Assembly: GCA_024642705.1 (NCBI GenBank)
Contig: JAHEAQ010000015.1
Location: 31,109 to 69,989, forward strand
Length of the DNA stretch: 38,881 nucleotides
DNA from: Bacteroidota bacterium
Lineage (GTDB): Bacteria > Bacteroidota > Bacteroidia > Chitinophagales > Saprospiraceae
Reading direction: 5' to 3'
Position 1 is the first letter of the stretch. Each line of letters begins with the position of its first letter. The notes below the pieces were generated by a model. It had not been told where the DNA came from. It searched no databases and was given only the letters and a program-made list of their open reading frames with translations. Both the position numbers and the translations under genes were made by a program. Below are positions 8,926-17,810 of this stretch, piece after piece.

Positions 8926-9285
8926 TCATTTCTCAAATTGAAAAAATAACTTGGTACTTTTCTCTTGCAGTCCTGTTATGAAAAATTCTGTTGCCTTTAT
9001 GCGGTTCGTAGTGAGTATTGATAATCCATCTTGCATAGAAGCTATAAAACCATTATATTCTACATAGATAAAGGCTAGAAATTCGTCTAATAAACTACTG
9101 GTAATTTATGTTTTCCTTCCAGGGGTATACTCCTGAAGATGTTCGCAATCATGAAAACAATTGAATGGAAGTAAATAAGCCAGTTTTTGAATCTGAGCGA
9201 GCAAACAAAAATCTTTAAGTAATAGCTCCTTTACCGTCACTAATGACAATAACATCAAAATTTTCCGTTTCCTAGCAACTTCAAA
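8926..9285 (-). pseudogene. Broken reading frame of unknown family
   Basis: On the minus strand one frame stays open for 120 codons apart from a single TAA at 9106-9108. In DNA this AT-rich, several stops would be expected by chance. The first part, from a possible ATG at 9255, gives a 49-residue product with LVTVKELLLKDFCLLAQIQ and CFHDCEHLQEYTPGRKT. The continuation after the stop reads SLLDEFLAFIYVEYNGFIAS and then SILTTNRIKATEFFITGLQE. I do not recognise the family; given the neighbouring transposase it may be another mobile-element remnant. It could also be two small genes, but a nonsense-disrupted single gene is simpler. Confidence 0.35.
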
Positions 9286-9305
9286 TCAAAAATAACAAAA
9301 CCAAT

Positions 9306-9336
9306 AAACTTGACTTGAAGTCAAGTTTGTTTTTTT
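9306..9336 (+). terminator. Rho-independent terminator-like hairpin
   Basis: A perfect 9-bp stem (AAACTTGAC / GTCAAGTTT, loop TTGAA; complementarity continues toward the centre) followed by G and eight T residues on the plus strand. It has no intact plus-strand gene upstream, so it either insulates the susC promoter region from readthrough or ends an unrecognised small transcript. Confidence 0.6.
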
Positions 9337-9414
9337 ATATATGATTTGAAAATTTAGTCTATTTGATGAGTAAAGATGTATAATCCTTAATAGAAAAAAA
9401 AAAATTAAATCCAC

Positions 9415-9428
9415 TGTGCACGTACACA
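9415..9428. promoter_or_regulatory. Palindromic operator candidate upstream of susC
   Basis: TGTGCACGTACACA is a 14-base near-perfect palindrome (one mismatched pair) with a central CG, the layout of LacI-family operators. It is the strongest short symmetric site in the leader between the terminator at 9306 and the susC start. A weak -7-like box TATATTTA follows at 9445-9452. No regulator gene lies in the window, so the regulator would be encoded elsewhere. Confidence 0.35.
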
Positions 9429-9705
9429 TTTTGTTCGAAATTGTTATATTTAGCAAGTACTATTGTAGAAAAATAGTTAAAGGACTAATTTTCAACAGTA
9501 TATACTAATTAGGAAATCTTTACTATTTTCTGAATTTGGGCAAAAATAATTTGTCCAAGTTTAATATTTTAGAACTTTTGTGTGCATAATTGTTGGTTAA
9601 ATGTTTTTTAAAGAATTGGGTTCCACAATTCATTTCACTTACCATAGTTAACAATTTTCTAATATAATCATTTTAACAATCAATATTTACTATTAAAAAT
9701 TATTT

Positions 9706-12687
9706 ATGAAAAAAATCTATTTCACATTCTTAAGCGTTGCGTTTAGCATCTTGGTTATGCAAGCCCAACGTTCAATTTCGGGAAAAGTCAGCGATGCTGA
9801 TGGAAACCCTTTAATTGGTGTAAACGTCTCAGAGGAAGGGACAAATTCAGGAACAATTACCGACTTAGATGGAAAATTTGCTATGAACGTAAGTGAAAAC
9901 GCGTCACTAGTCTTTTCATACTTAGGATATCAGACACAAACTATTGTTGTTGGCGATCAAAGCAATCTAATAGTGACTCTAGCTGAAGGTATAGCCTTAG
10001 CTGAAGTCGTTATAACAGCCCTCGGTATCAAGCGAGAAGCAAGCACATTAACGTATGCACAGCAAACAGTGGACGGTGATGAACTAACGCTTGCCAGAGA
10101 TGTCAATTTTCTAAACAGTCTTTCAGGGAAAGCCGCAGGAGTGGAGATTCAGAAAAGTTCTGGAGGAGCTGGAGGATCTACCCGAGTAGTATTAAGGGGA
10201 GATAAATCACTTAGCGGAAATAGTGAGCCTCTATTTGTGATAGATGGTATTCCAATGGCCAACAATAAAGGCTCCCAGGCAGGAATGTGGGGAGGAGTTG
10301 ATGGCGGGGACGGGATGTCTCAGCTTAATCCAGATGATATCGAAAGTATTTCCATCCTGAAAGGTTCTAATGCTGCTGCTCTATATGGAAGCCAAGGAGC
10401 AAACGGTGTGGTTCTGATTACTACTAAACAAGGGAAGAGTGGAAAAGCGACTGTAAGTGTTAGTTCAGGGGTCACCTTTGAAAATAGATTAATTAAGCCA
10501 GAACTGCAATATAAATATGGCAGTGAAAATGGCACCAAAGAAAGTTGGTCAAAAACTCCTGGCAACTACGATGATACTTTTGTAGATGACTTTTTTCAAA
10601 CAGGAAGGAATTTGCTGAATACCGTCTCTATCAGCGGTGGTACGGATAGAACCCAAGCCTATTTTTCTTATGGCAATGTTTCAGCGAGAGGTATTGTTGA
10701 CCAGCATACTTATAACAGAAACAACTTAACTTTTAAACAATCCACGAAATTGTTTAACGATAGACTTACAATAGGATCTAGTGTTATTTTGACAGCAGAA
10801 AAAACGAACAATCGTCCAAGAGCTGGATATTATGACAATCCATTAACGGGTCTTTATATGTTTCCGAGAGATAGAAATTTTGAAGATTTTAAAAACAACT
10901 ATTCTGTCGTTAATCCGAATACGAACCTTGCGGGTCAAAATTGGTTTGTTATTGATCATCACCAGTCTAATCCTTATTGGCTTCTTAATAATGAACCACA
11001 ACTTCATGAAAATAAAAGAATGATCGGAAGTGTGACGCTTGATTACAAACTTAGCGAGAAATTGAGTTTATCAGCCAGAGGAAACTATGACTATGCTGAC
11101 AAGGTATCAGAACGCCAACAAGCTGCAGGAGGGAATACTACAACAGTTCATCGAAACGGAAGTTGGAGTTATTCAAAATTCAACGATGAGCTTACTTACA
11201 CGGATGCAATCCTGAGTTATAACGACAATTTTGGAAATTTTAGTCTGGGAGTTATCGCTGGTACGAGTTATCAGAAGACTGTTTTTGGAAAAGGTATTAG
11301 TGTGCCTGGCAACGCTCAATTTGGGCTCTTGTATGCTAACGAATTCTTCTTTCAAAACATCGGTACGAATGTACCTGTGAACTCTGATTTGGCAAGCAGG
11401 TTAGTGAAGCAAGCTGTTTTTAGTAACGCTACACTTGGATATAAAGATATGTTCTACGTGGATGTGTCTGGTCGTAATGATTGGGCTTCTTCATTGGCTG
11501 GAACAGGAAATGAATCTTATTTCTATCCATCTTTTGGAGCTACGGCTATCTTAAGCAAACTGATTAATTTGCCAGATATAATCACTTTTGCTAAAGTGAG
11601 ATTTTCCAATTCAAGGGTAGGTAATGAAGTACCATTCAATGTGGTCGACCCAGAGAATACGATTGCTGCTTCTGGTGGGGTTAATAGAAACTTACAGAAA
11701 CCTTTTAGAGATTTACGTCCAGAAATCATCACTAGTAATGAAATTGGTACAAACTGGAGATTTCTAGATGATAAGCTTGGAATTGATTTCACATACTATA
11801 ACACAGTAAGTACTGACCAATTCATCAGACTTCCGGCTCCATCTGGCTCTGGGTTTTCTACATATTTTGTAAATGCAGGGAAGATAGTTAATGAAGGATT
11901 CGAGATCGTCTTAGACATGACTCCGATTTATACTCCTAATTTTTTGTGGAAGACATCTTTTAACTTCTGGTCTAACAGAAACGAGATAGTAGAAACACAC
12001 CCAGACTTAGGTCCAATAAGTACCGGTGCTTCGGAGGGGTATCTTTCTAGATTTGAGGAAGGTGGTTCAATTGGTGATATCTATGTGTTCAAGTTCCAAA
12101 GAGATGAACAAGATAGAATTATGCTAGATGAGGCCACAAGTAGGCCATTAAAAACTGCAGATGCAGAATTTGCAGGTAATCTTAACCCGGTGTGGAGTCT
12201 TGGTTGGAACAATAGTTTACAATTTGGGAAGTTTGGTGTGAATTTTATCGTAAATGGAAAATTTGGAGGTCTTGTTTTCAGTCAGACAGAATCTATGCTT
12301 GATGAAGCTGGCGCATCACTAAGAACAGCTGATGCTAGAGATGCAGGTGGCGAGTCTGTAAATGCAGTAAAAGGAGGCACTCCAGTTAGCAGCGTTGATG
12401 CGGAAACTTGGTATAGACAAGTAGGAGGAAGGAACGGTATTGGTGAGAACTATCTTTATGATAGGACGAATGTAAGATTGACTCAGGCCAATTTATCCTA
12501 TCAAACTGCATTTGGCAATGTCCCTGTGACATTTTCAGTGGTAGGTCAGAACTTGTTCTTTCTATATGTAAAAGCACCATTTGATCCTGAATTAGCAATG
12601 AATACAACGCGTGATTCAAATTCATTGGATAATTTTAATTTGCCGACCACCAGGACAATCGGATTTAATGTAAATGTTAAATTTTAA
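9706..12687 (+). CDS. SusC/RagA-family TonB-dependent outer-membrane transporter
   Basis: 993 residues. A Sec signal peptide ends near MQAQ (about 21). An N-terminal carboxypeptidase-regulatory-like domain (about 22-100; SISGKVSDADGNPLIGVNV) is typical of SusC proteins. The linker LAEVVITALGIKREA leads into the plug domain (about 115-230) with PLFVIDGIPM, and SISILKGSNAAALYGSQGAN is the SusC/RagA signature block. The rest is a 22-strand-type beta-barrel ending in NVNVKF with a terminal Phe. The protein imports a ligand across the outer membrane using TonB energy, with the SusD partner as lid. The partner gene follows after 11 bases. There is no anti-sigma-interaction (STN) domain, so control by a cognate ECF sigma/anti-sigma pair is unlikely. 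The ligand is unknown. Confidence 0.96.
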   Translation: MKKIYFTFLSVAFSILVMQAQRSISGKVSDADGNPLIGVNVSEEGTNSGTITDLDGKFAMNVSENASLVFSYLGYQTQTIVVGDQSNLIVTLAEGIALAEVVITALGIKREASTLTYAQQTVDGDELTLARDVNFLNSLSGKAAGVEIQKSSGGAGGSTRVVLRGDKSLSGNSEPLFVIDGIPMANNKGSQAGMWGGVDGGDGMSQLNPDDIESISILKGSNAAALYGSQGANGVVLITTKQGKSGKATVSVSSGVTFENRLIKPELQYKYGSENGTKESWSKTPGNYDDTFVDDFFQTGRNLLNTVSISGGTDRTQAYFSYGNVSARGIVDQHTYNRNNLTFKQSTKLFNDRLTIGSSVILTAEKTNNRPRAGYYDNPLTGLYMFPRDRNFEDFKNNYSVVNPNTNLAGQNWFVIDHHQSNPYWLLNNEPQLHENKRMIGSVTLDYKLSEKLSLSARGNYDYADKVSERQQAAGGNTTTVHRNGSWSYSKFNDELTYTDAILSYNDNFGNFSLGVIAGTSYQKTVFGKGISVPGNAQFGLLYANEFFFQNIGTNVPVNSDLASRLVKQAVFSNATLGYKDMFYVDVSGRNDWASSLAGTGNESYFYPSFGATAILSKLINLPDIITFAKVRFSNSRVGNEVPFNVVDPENTIAASGGVNRNLQKPFRDLRPEIITSNEIGTNWRFLDDKLGIDFTYYNTVSTDQFIRLPAPSGSGFSTYFVNAGKIVNEGFEIVLDMTPIYTPNFLWKTSFNFWSNRNEIVETHPDLGPISTGASEGYLSRFEEGGSIGDIYVFKFQRDEQDRIMLDEATSRPLKTADAEFAGNLNPVWSLGWNNSLQFGKFGVNFIVNGKFGGLVFSQTESMLDEAGASLRTADARDAGGESVNAVKGGTPVSSVDAETWYRQVGGRNGIGENYLYDRTNVRLTQANLSYQTAFGNVPVTFSVVGQNLFFLYVKAPFDPELAMNTTRDSNSLDNFNLPTTRTIGFNVNVKF

Positions 12688-12698
12688 GTAATAGAAAG

Positions 12699-14282
12699 AT
12701 GAGAAAAATAACAATTTTAAATATTTTATGTGTATTGACCCTTTTAGTTGGTTGTACAAAAAATTTCGAGGAATTAAATACTAATCCTTATCAAATATCC
12801 GGAGAATCTCTAAGACAGAACAACCAGCATGTTGGGGCCTTCTTTCCTCAGATGTTGAATAATATTTTTGGGGATCAAGTTGACCATAATCTTGCTAATG
12901 AAGCATTTGTTCGCCATTTAGGTACTCCTACACCATTCACTTCTAATATAAACAATACCACTTATTTTATAAGATGGAATGGGAATTGGGGACGTGTTTA
13001 TAATAATGTATTTGCCCCTGCAAGATCTGTAATAGAAGTAGCTGAAGCAGAAGGTAGTGTGGAGTTTGCTTCATGGGCAAAACTACTTAGAATTTTGGCA
13101 GCATCAGAACTAAATGCACGTCACGGTCCTATTATTTATAGTGAATATGGTTCTACCAATAAAACGATCAATTATGATAGTGAAGCAGATCTTTTCAATA
13201 CTTGGTTTTCGGAATTGGATGATATTGTAGCGGGCTTAAGTGCAAACAAGGGTTTTACCGGTCTAGCAGCTTTTGATGCAAGTTATGGAGGTAACATCAG
13301 TTCTTGGATAAAATTTGCTAATAGTCTACGTCTCAGGTTAGCAATGCGAGTATCTAAAGTTAATCCAGCCCTTGCAAAAACACAGGGTGAGAAGGCTATT
13401 GCCGACCCAGGAGGACTCATAATGACAAATTCAGAAAACTTCATGATTTTGAACTACGATGGTTTCTTTAGACCAGCAAGAATTTGTTTCGGATGGGGTG
13501 ATACTAGGATGAGTGCAACAATGGAATCTGTGCTAGGTGGATATAAAGATCCAAGGGTAGCGAAATATTTTGAACCTGCTACGGATCCTGCAGTCTATGC
13601 TTCGCATCCAGACTTTCCATACAAGGGTATTCATGCTGCTTCCGTACTGGTTGCTAAGGATGATAGGCTTAGTTATTCAACCATCAGTAACACGTTCAAT
13701 AACAACGGTTATCCAAGGAGAAGATGTTTTACGTCTAGTGAAACACATTTTCTCTTGGCTGAAGCTGCACTACGAAATTGGGCAGGAGCTGGAACAGCTC
13801 AGGAGCACTACGAAACTGGTGTAAGAGAAGGTTTCGCTGAATGGGGCGCTGGAGGTGTGGATGAATATTTGCAGAACGATACCAATTTACCATTGGATTA
13901 TACAGACCCTAAAGCTCAAAACAATGACAATGCATTTGTTAGCAGAATTAAAGTTACTGTAAAATGGGATGAAGCTGCGGATAAGGAAGTGAAATTAGAG
14001 AGAATTATGACACAAAAGTGGATTGCTGCAGTTCATAATACCGTGGAAATATGGGTAGACCACCGTAGAACGGGTTATCCAAAACTCCCATATAACTTTA
14101 AGAATGACAGTGACGCAACTTGGGGTATCGTTGCAAGAGATGACTTCTTGAGAAGAATGCCTTTCGTGAATGGAGAGAGAAATAACAATCCTGAAGGAGT
14201 TGCTGATGCAACAGCTAAGCTCGGAGGACCAGATGAAATTGGAACAAGACTTTGGTGGGATACTGGAGGACCAAATTTCTAA
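12699..14282 (+). CDS. SusD/RagB-family nutrient-binding outer-membrane lipoprotein (SusD_2-like)
   Basis: 527 residues. The lipoprotein signal ends in LLVGC (Cys19), followed by TKNFEELNTNP, a start typical of the SusD_2-like branch rather than classical starch SusD. The mid-region has WIKFANSLRLRLAMRVSK, a family hallmark, and the C-terminal third has VKLERIMTQKWIAAVHNTVE and WVDHRRTGYP. The fold is an alpha-solenoid of TPR-like helices that captures ligand at the cell surface and hands it to SusC. The gene lies 11 bases after susC, in one operon, and a strong terminator follows. Members of this branch occur with varied substrates, including peptides and glycans, so the substrate is not defined. 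Confidence 0.94.
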   Translation: MRKITILNILCVLTLLVGCTKNFEELNTNPYQISGESLRQNNQHVGAFFPQMLNNIFGDQVDHNLANEAFVRHLGTPTPFTSNINNTTYFIRWNGNWGRVYNNVFAPARSVIEVAEAEGSVEFASWAKLLRILAASELNARHGPIIYSEYGSTNKTINYDSEADLFNTWFSELDDIVAGLSANKGFTGLAAFDASYGGNISSWIKFANSLRLRLAMRVSKVNPALAKTQGEKAIADPGGLIMTNSENFMILNYDGFFRPARICFGWGDTRMSATMESVLGGYKDPRVAKYFEPATDPAVYASHPDFPYKGIHAASVLVAKDDRLSYSTISNTFNNNGYPRRRCFTSSETHFLLAEAALRNWAGAGTAQEHYETGVREGFAEWGAGGVDEYLQNDTNLPLDYTDPKAQNNDNAFVSRIKVTVKWDEAADKEVKLERIMTQKWIAAVHNTVEIWVDHRRTGYPKLPYNFKNDSDATWGIVARDDFLRRMPFVNGERNNNPEGVADATAKLGGPDEIGTRLWWDTGGPNF

Positions 14283-14306
14283 AACTTTAAGTTAGAATTT
14301 TATATA

Positions 14307-14347
14307 AGGAGTTGTTTTGGATATATCTGAAACAACTCCTTTTTATT
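14307..14347 (+). terminator. Terminator after susD
   Basis: An 11-bp perfect stem (AGGAGTTGTTT / AAACAACTCCT) around a 12-base loop, followed by TTTTTATTT. It sits 25 bases after the susD stop and 86 bases before the next gene, so the downstream FG-GAP genes either have their own promoter or depend on partial readthrough. Confidence 0.85.
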
Positions 14348-14432
14348 TCATTGTGTAATGGATTTTTTCTACTAAATTTGAAGCAATAATTAGTAATACT
14401 AGCTTCACAAATATTTGAATATAATTGACGTT

Positions 14433-17400
14433 ATGACTCGTTTAGTAATATGTATTTTAATCTGCGCTATTTTTATCGGGCTCTATACGAGTTGCACTCA
14501 AGATAAAGCAATTCTTGATCCAGCGAATGAAAAACTTTTCACTTCTATTCCCTCTAGTTATTCCGGAATTACTTTTTCAAATCCTGTTGTTCAGACAAGA
14601 GAGAATAACCACATGATCAACGTTGAATTTATTTCTGGTGCAGGAGTTGCAATAGGAGATATTAATGGCGATGATTTGCCAGATATATTTTTGACTGGGA
14701 ATCAGGTGAGAGATCGCTTATATTTAAATCAAGGTGATCTCAAATTTAAAGATATATCAAATGAGGCGGGAATAGTAAACGATGAAATTTGGTCTTCAGG
14801 TGCTACATTTGCAGACGTGGATGGTGACGGAGACCTAGACATTTATGTATGCAGAAATATGTATCTGGAGGACGAAAAAAGCGCGAATCAACTTTACATA
14901 AATAACGGAGATCTTACTTTTACCGATCAGGCCATCGAATTTGGTTTAGCAGACCGAGGATTTTCGATGCAGGCTATTTTCTTTGATTACAACAAAGATA
15001 AGCTTCTGGATATGTATTTGGTAAATCAACCTCCAAGCATTTCAGGTCAAGGTGGACAACTAAACAAATCAATGGGTTCTAACCGATTGTTTAGTGACAA
15101 ACTATACAAAAACACGGGCAATAATAAATTTATTGATGTCTCAGACGAAGCAGGAGTTAGAAATTTTGCTTTTGGCTTGTCCGTATCTGTTGGTGACCTT
15201 AACCAAGATTCGTGGCCGGATCTTTACGTAACTAACGATTTTGATGTTCCAGATCATCTCTATATTAATCAAAAAGACGGAACCTTTAAAGATGAAATAT
15301 GGAGCACAACCAAACATATTTCAAACTTTAGCATGGGCAGTGATATCGCTGATTATGACAATGATGGTTTGCTAGACATTATGGTTTTAGATATGATGCC
15401 AGAGAATCACAAAAGAATCAAAACGCACATGGGGGCAATGAAACCTGAAGTATTCTGGTCTTTAGTTGAATCTGGTGGTCATTTCCAATACATGTTCAAC
15501 ACTTTACAAAGGAACAATGGCAATGGTTCTTTTAGTGACCTTGCACAGCTGGCCGGAGTAAGCAATACAGATTGGAGCTGGGCACCTCTATTTGCGGATT
15601 TTGATCAAGATGGATATAAAGATTTATTTATTACTAATGGCGTCATGAGCAATAATAGACTAAGCGATTTGACTTCTGTATATGATCGCAAATTGGATAG
15701 TTTAAATCAAGTTGCTGATAAAACTGGAAGGGATCCTAATTCTGTAATTGACGTTATGGAATTTGTTAATTTAGCGCCAAAAGACAAGATGGCCAACTAT
15801 ATTTATAGGAACAACGGCGATCTTACATTTACCAATAAAATTGTCGATTGGGGTATGGAAGAACCCACACTTTCCAATGGTGCTGCCTATGCAGATTTAG
15901 ATTTGGACGGTGATTTGGATTTAGTGATCAATAATATAGATGATGAAGTTTCACTTTATAGAAATAATGCTAGCGAAAGGGATATTGGAAATTCTATTTC
16001 ATTTAAAATGGAGACAGGAAAAGGCAATCATCCTTACGGTACTAAGGTCAGTTTATTTAGAAATGATTCCTTGTGGCAAATGATTGAACTTTCTAACGGG
16101 CGAGGCTATCTTTCCAAAAGTGAGGATAAAATTCACTTTGGTGTAGGGGCTAAAAATATAATCGAAAAAGTAGTTGTAGATTGGTTAGATGGAGGACAAA
16201 CTATTTTATCCAACCTAGAGGCCAATAAAACACATTTGATCAGCCAAACCAATAGAGAATCTGCGAATAGTTTAGTTTCTAAAAAGTCGAATCAAATTTT
16301 TAGCGATGTATCTGAAGATTTACATCTGAATAATGTAGCACATAAAGAGAATGAATATGATGATTACGCTAAGGAAATTTTACTCCCGCATAAAATGTCG
16401 CAGTTTGGGCCTTTTATTGCTTCCGGTGATATCAATGGAGATAAAAGAGAGGACTTTTTCGTAGGCGGTGCTGCAGGAAGTCCTGGCAGATTATTCCTCC
16501 AAAATAAAACTGGAACCTTTGATGAGGTACGTTCAGGTCCTTGGATTGCTGATGCAAGTTCCGAAGATATGGGCATCGCATTTTTGGATTATGATAACGA
16601 TGGAGATCTTGATATCTTTGTAGCGAGTGGTGGAAATGAATTTGATCCAAGTGATCCTTTACTACAAGATCGATTGTATGAGAATCTTGGGAATCTACGA
16701 TTTACCCGAACAAAAGGAATTCTCCCGAATTATCTGATCAGCAGTTCGTGTGTAGAAATATCAGATTTTGATAAAGATGGTGACCTTGATTTGTTCGTTG
16801 GTGGTAGATTGGTTCCTGGGAAGTATCCACACCCAGCGAGTAGCATAGTGCTTGAAAACTCAAATGGAAAGTTTGTTAATGCCACAAAAACTGCAGCTCC
16901 AGATTTAGAAAATCTTGGAATGGTGACCTCAGCGAAATGGGTAGATATTAATAAGGATGGACTAGATGATTTAGTTGTGGTCGGTGAATGGATGCCCGTA
17001 ACTCTATTTATTCAATCACAAGACAATGTCTTTAGGATGGAAATTCCCAAAGGACTTGAACAGAGTACGGGTTGGTTTTACTCTGTTAATACAGAGGATA
17101 TGGACAATGATGGAGATCAGGATATTGTAGTAGGAAATCTGGGTCTTAATTATAAATATAAAGCATCTGCTACTGAGCCCTTCGAAGTACATAGTATGGA
17201 CTTTGATGAAAATGGAAGTGTGGATATTGTGCTAAGTTATTACGAACATGGAGAATTGTACCCAGTGAGAGGAAGATCTTGTTCTTCTCAGCAAATACCT
17301 GAAATTTCAGAAAAATTCCCAACTTTTGAAGATTTCGGAATATCCAATTTGCGAGATGTGTACGGTAAAAATCTAGATAAGGCTCTAAATCTAAAAGCCC

Positions 17401-17768
17401 AAACTTTTGCCTCTTTGTACATTGAAAACATAGGAGACAATACATTTAAAGTTAAACCTTTGCCGAATTTAGCACAGGTATCTTCAATAAACGACATTTT
17501 AATTCGCGATTTTGACGAAGATGGGCATAAGGATTTGTTGCTTGCAGGCAACTTATTTACATCGGAAATCGAAACTACGAGAAATGATGCTGGGATCGGA
17601 TTATTGCTTTTGGGTGATGGAAGTGGAAATTTTGCTCCGCAATCAGTAGGTCAAAGTGGTTTTTATGCACCTTTGGATGTAAAAAACATGCACTTCTTAA
17701 AAGGTGTAAATCAAGAGTTGATCCTTATTGCTAATAACAACGATAGATTACAGGCGATAGGATATTGA
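14433..17768 (+). CDS. Large FG-GAP/VCBS repeat lipoprotein with central ASPIC/UnbV domain
   Basis: 1111 residues from ATG 14433; a TTG six codons upstream is possible but unneeded. The N-terminus is a lipoprotein signal (hydrophobic stretch then YTSC, Cys about 21). FG-GAP/VCBS repeats at about 70-505 carry DxDxDGDxD-type calcium-binding loops, such as DVDGDGDLDIYV and DLDLDGDLDLVI. An ASPIC/UnbV module lies at about 515-600 (HPYGTKVSLF, LSKSEDKIHFGVG, VDWLDGGQ). A second FG-GAP series follows at about 640-1080 (DYDNDGDLDIFVASGG, DMDNDGDQDIVVGNLGLNYK). Such repeats form beta-propellers and usually mediate binding; no catalytic motif is seen. Having ASPIC between two propeller blocks, rather than at the C-terminus, is notable. 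Proteins of this size are often encoded next to SusC/SusD_2 pairs, and a surface accessory for ligand capture is the likely role (inference). Confidence 0.9.
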   Translation: MTRLVICILICAIFIGLYTSCTQDKAILDPANEKLFTSIPSSYSGITFSNPVVQTRENNHMINVEFISGAGVAIGDINGDDLPDIFLTGNQVRDRLYLNQGDLKFKDISNEAGIVNDEIWSSGATFADVDGDGDLDIYVCRNMYLEDEKSANQLYINNGDLTFTDQAIEFGLADRGFSMQAIFFDYNKDKLLDMYLVNQPPSISGQGGQLNKSMGSNRLFSDKLYKNTGNNKFIDVSDEAGVRNFAFGLSVSVGDLNQDSWPDLYVTNDFDVPDHLYINQKDGTFKDEIWSTTKHISNFSMGSDIADYDNDGLLDIMVLDMMPENHKRIKTHMGAMKPEVFWSLVESGGHFQYMFNTLQRNNGNGSFSDLAQLAGVSNTDWSWAPLFADFDQDGYKDLFITNGVMSNNRLSDLTSVYDRKLDSLNQVADKTGRDPNSVIDVMEFVNLAPKDKMANYIYRNNGDLTFTNKIVDWGMEEPTLSNGAAYADLDLDGDLDLVINNIDDEVSLYRNNASERDIGNSISFKMETGKGNHPYGTKVSLFRNDSLWQMIELSNGRGYLSKSEDKIHFGVGAKNIIEKVVVDWLDGGQTILSNLEANKTHLISQTNRESANSLVSKKSNQIFSDVSEDLHLNNVAHKENEYDDYAKEILLPHKMSQFGPFIASGDINGDKREDFFVGGAAGSPGRLFLQNKTGTFDEVRSGPWIADASSEDMGIAFLDYDNDGDLDIFVASGGNEFDPSDPLLQDRLYENLGNLRFTRTKGILPNYLISSSCVEISDFDKDGDLDLFVGGRLVPGKYPHPASSIVLENSNGKFVNATKTAAPDLENLGMVTSAKWVDINKDGLDDLVVVGEWMPVTLFIQSQDNVFRMEIPKGLEQSTGWFYSVNTEDMDNDGDQDIVVGNLGLNYKYKASATEPFEVHSMDFDENGSVDIVLSYYEHGELYPVRGRSCSSQQIPEISEKFPTFEDFGISNLRDVYGKNLDKALNLKAQTFASLYIENIGDNTFKVKPLPNLAQVSSINDILIRDFDEDGHKDLLLAGNLFTSEIETTRNDAGIGLLLLGDGSGNFAPQSVGQSGFYAPLDVKNMHFLKGVNQELILIANNNDRLQAIGY

Positions 17769-17810
17769 TCCCAACAATAAATAAAATTATACATACAAGT
17801 TAAAGTAAAA

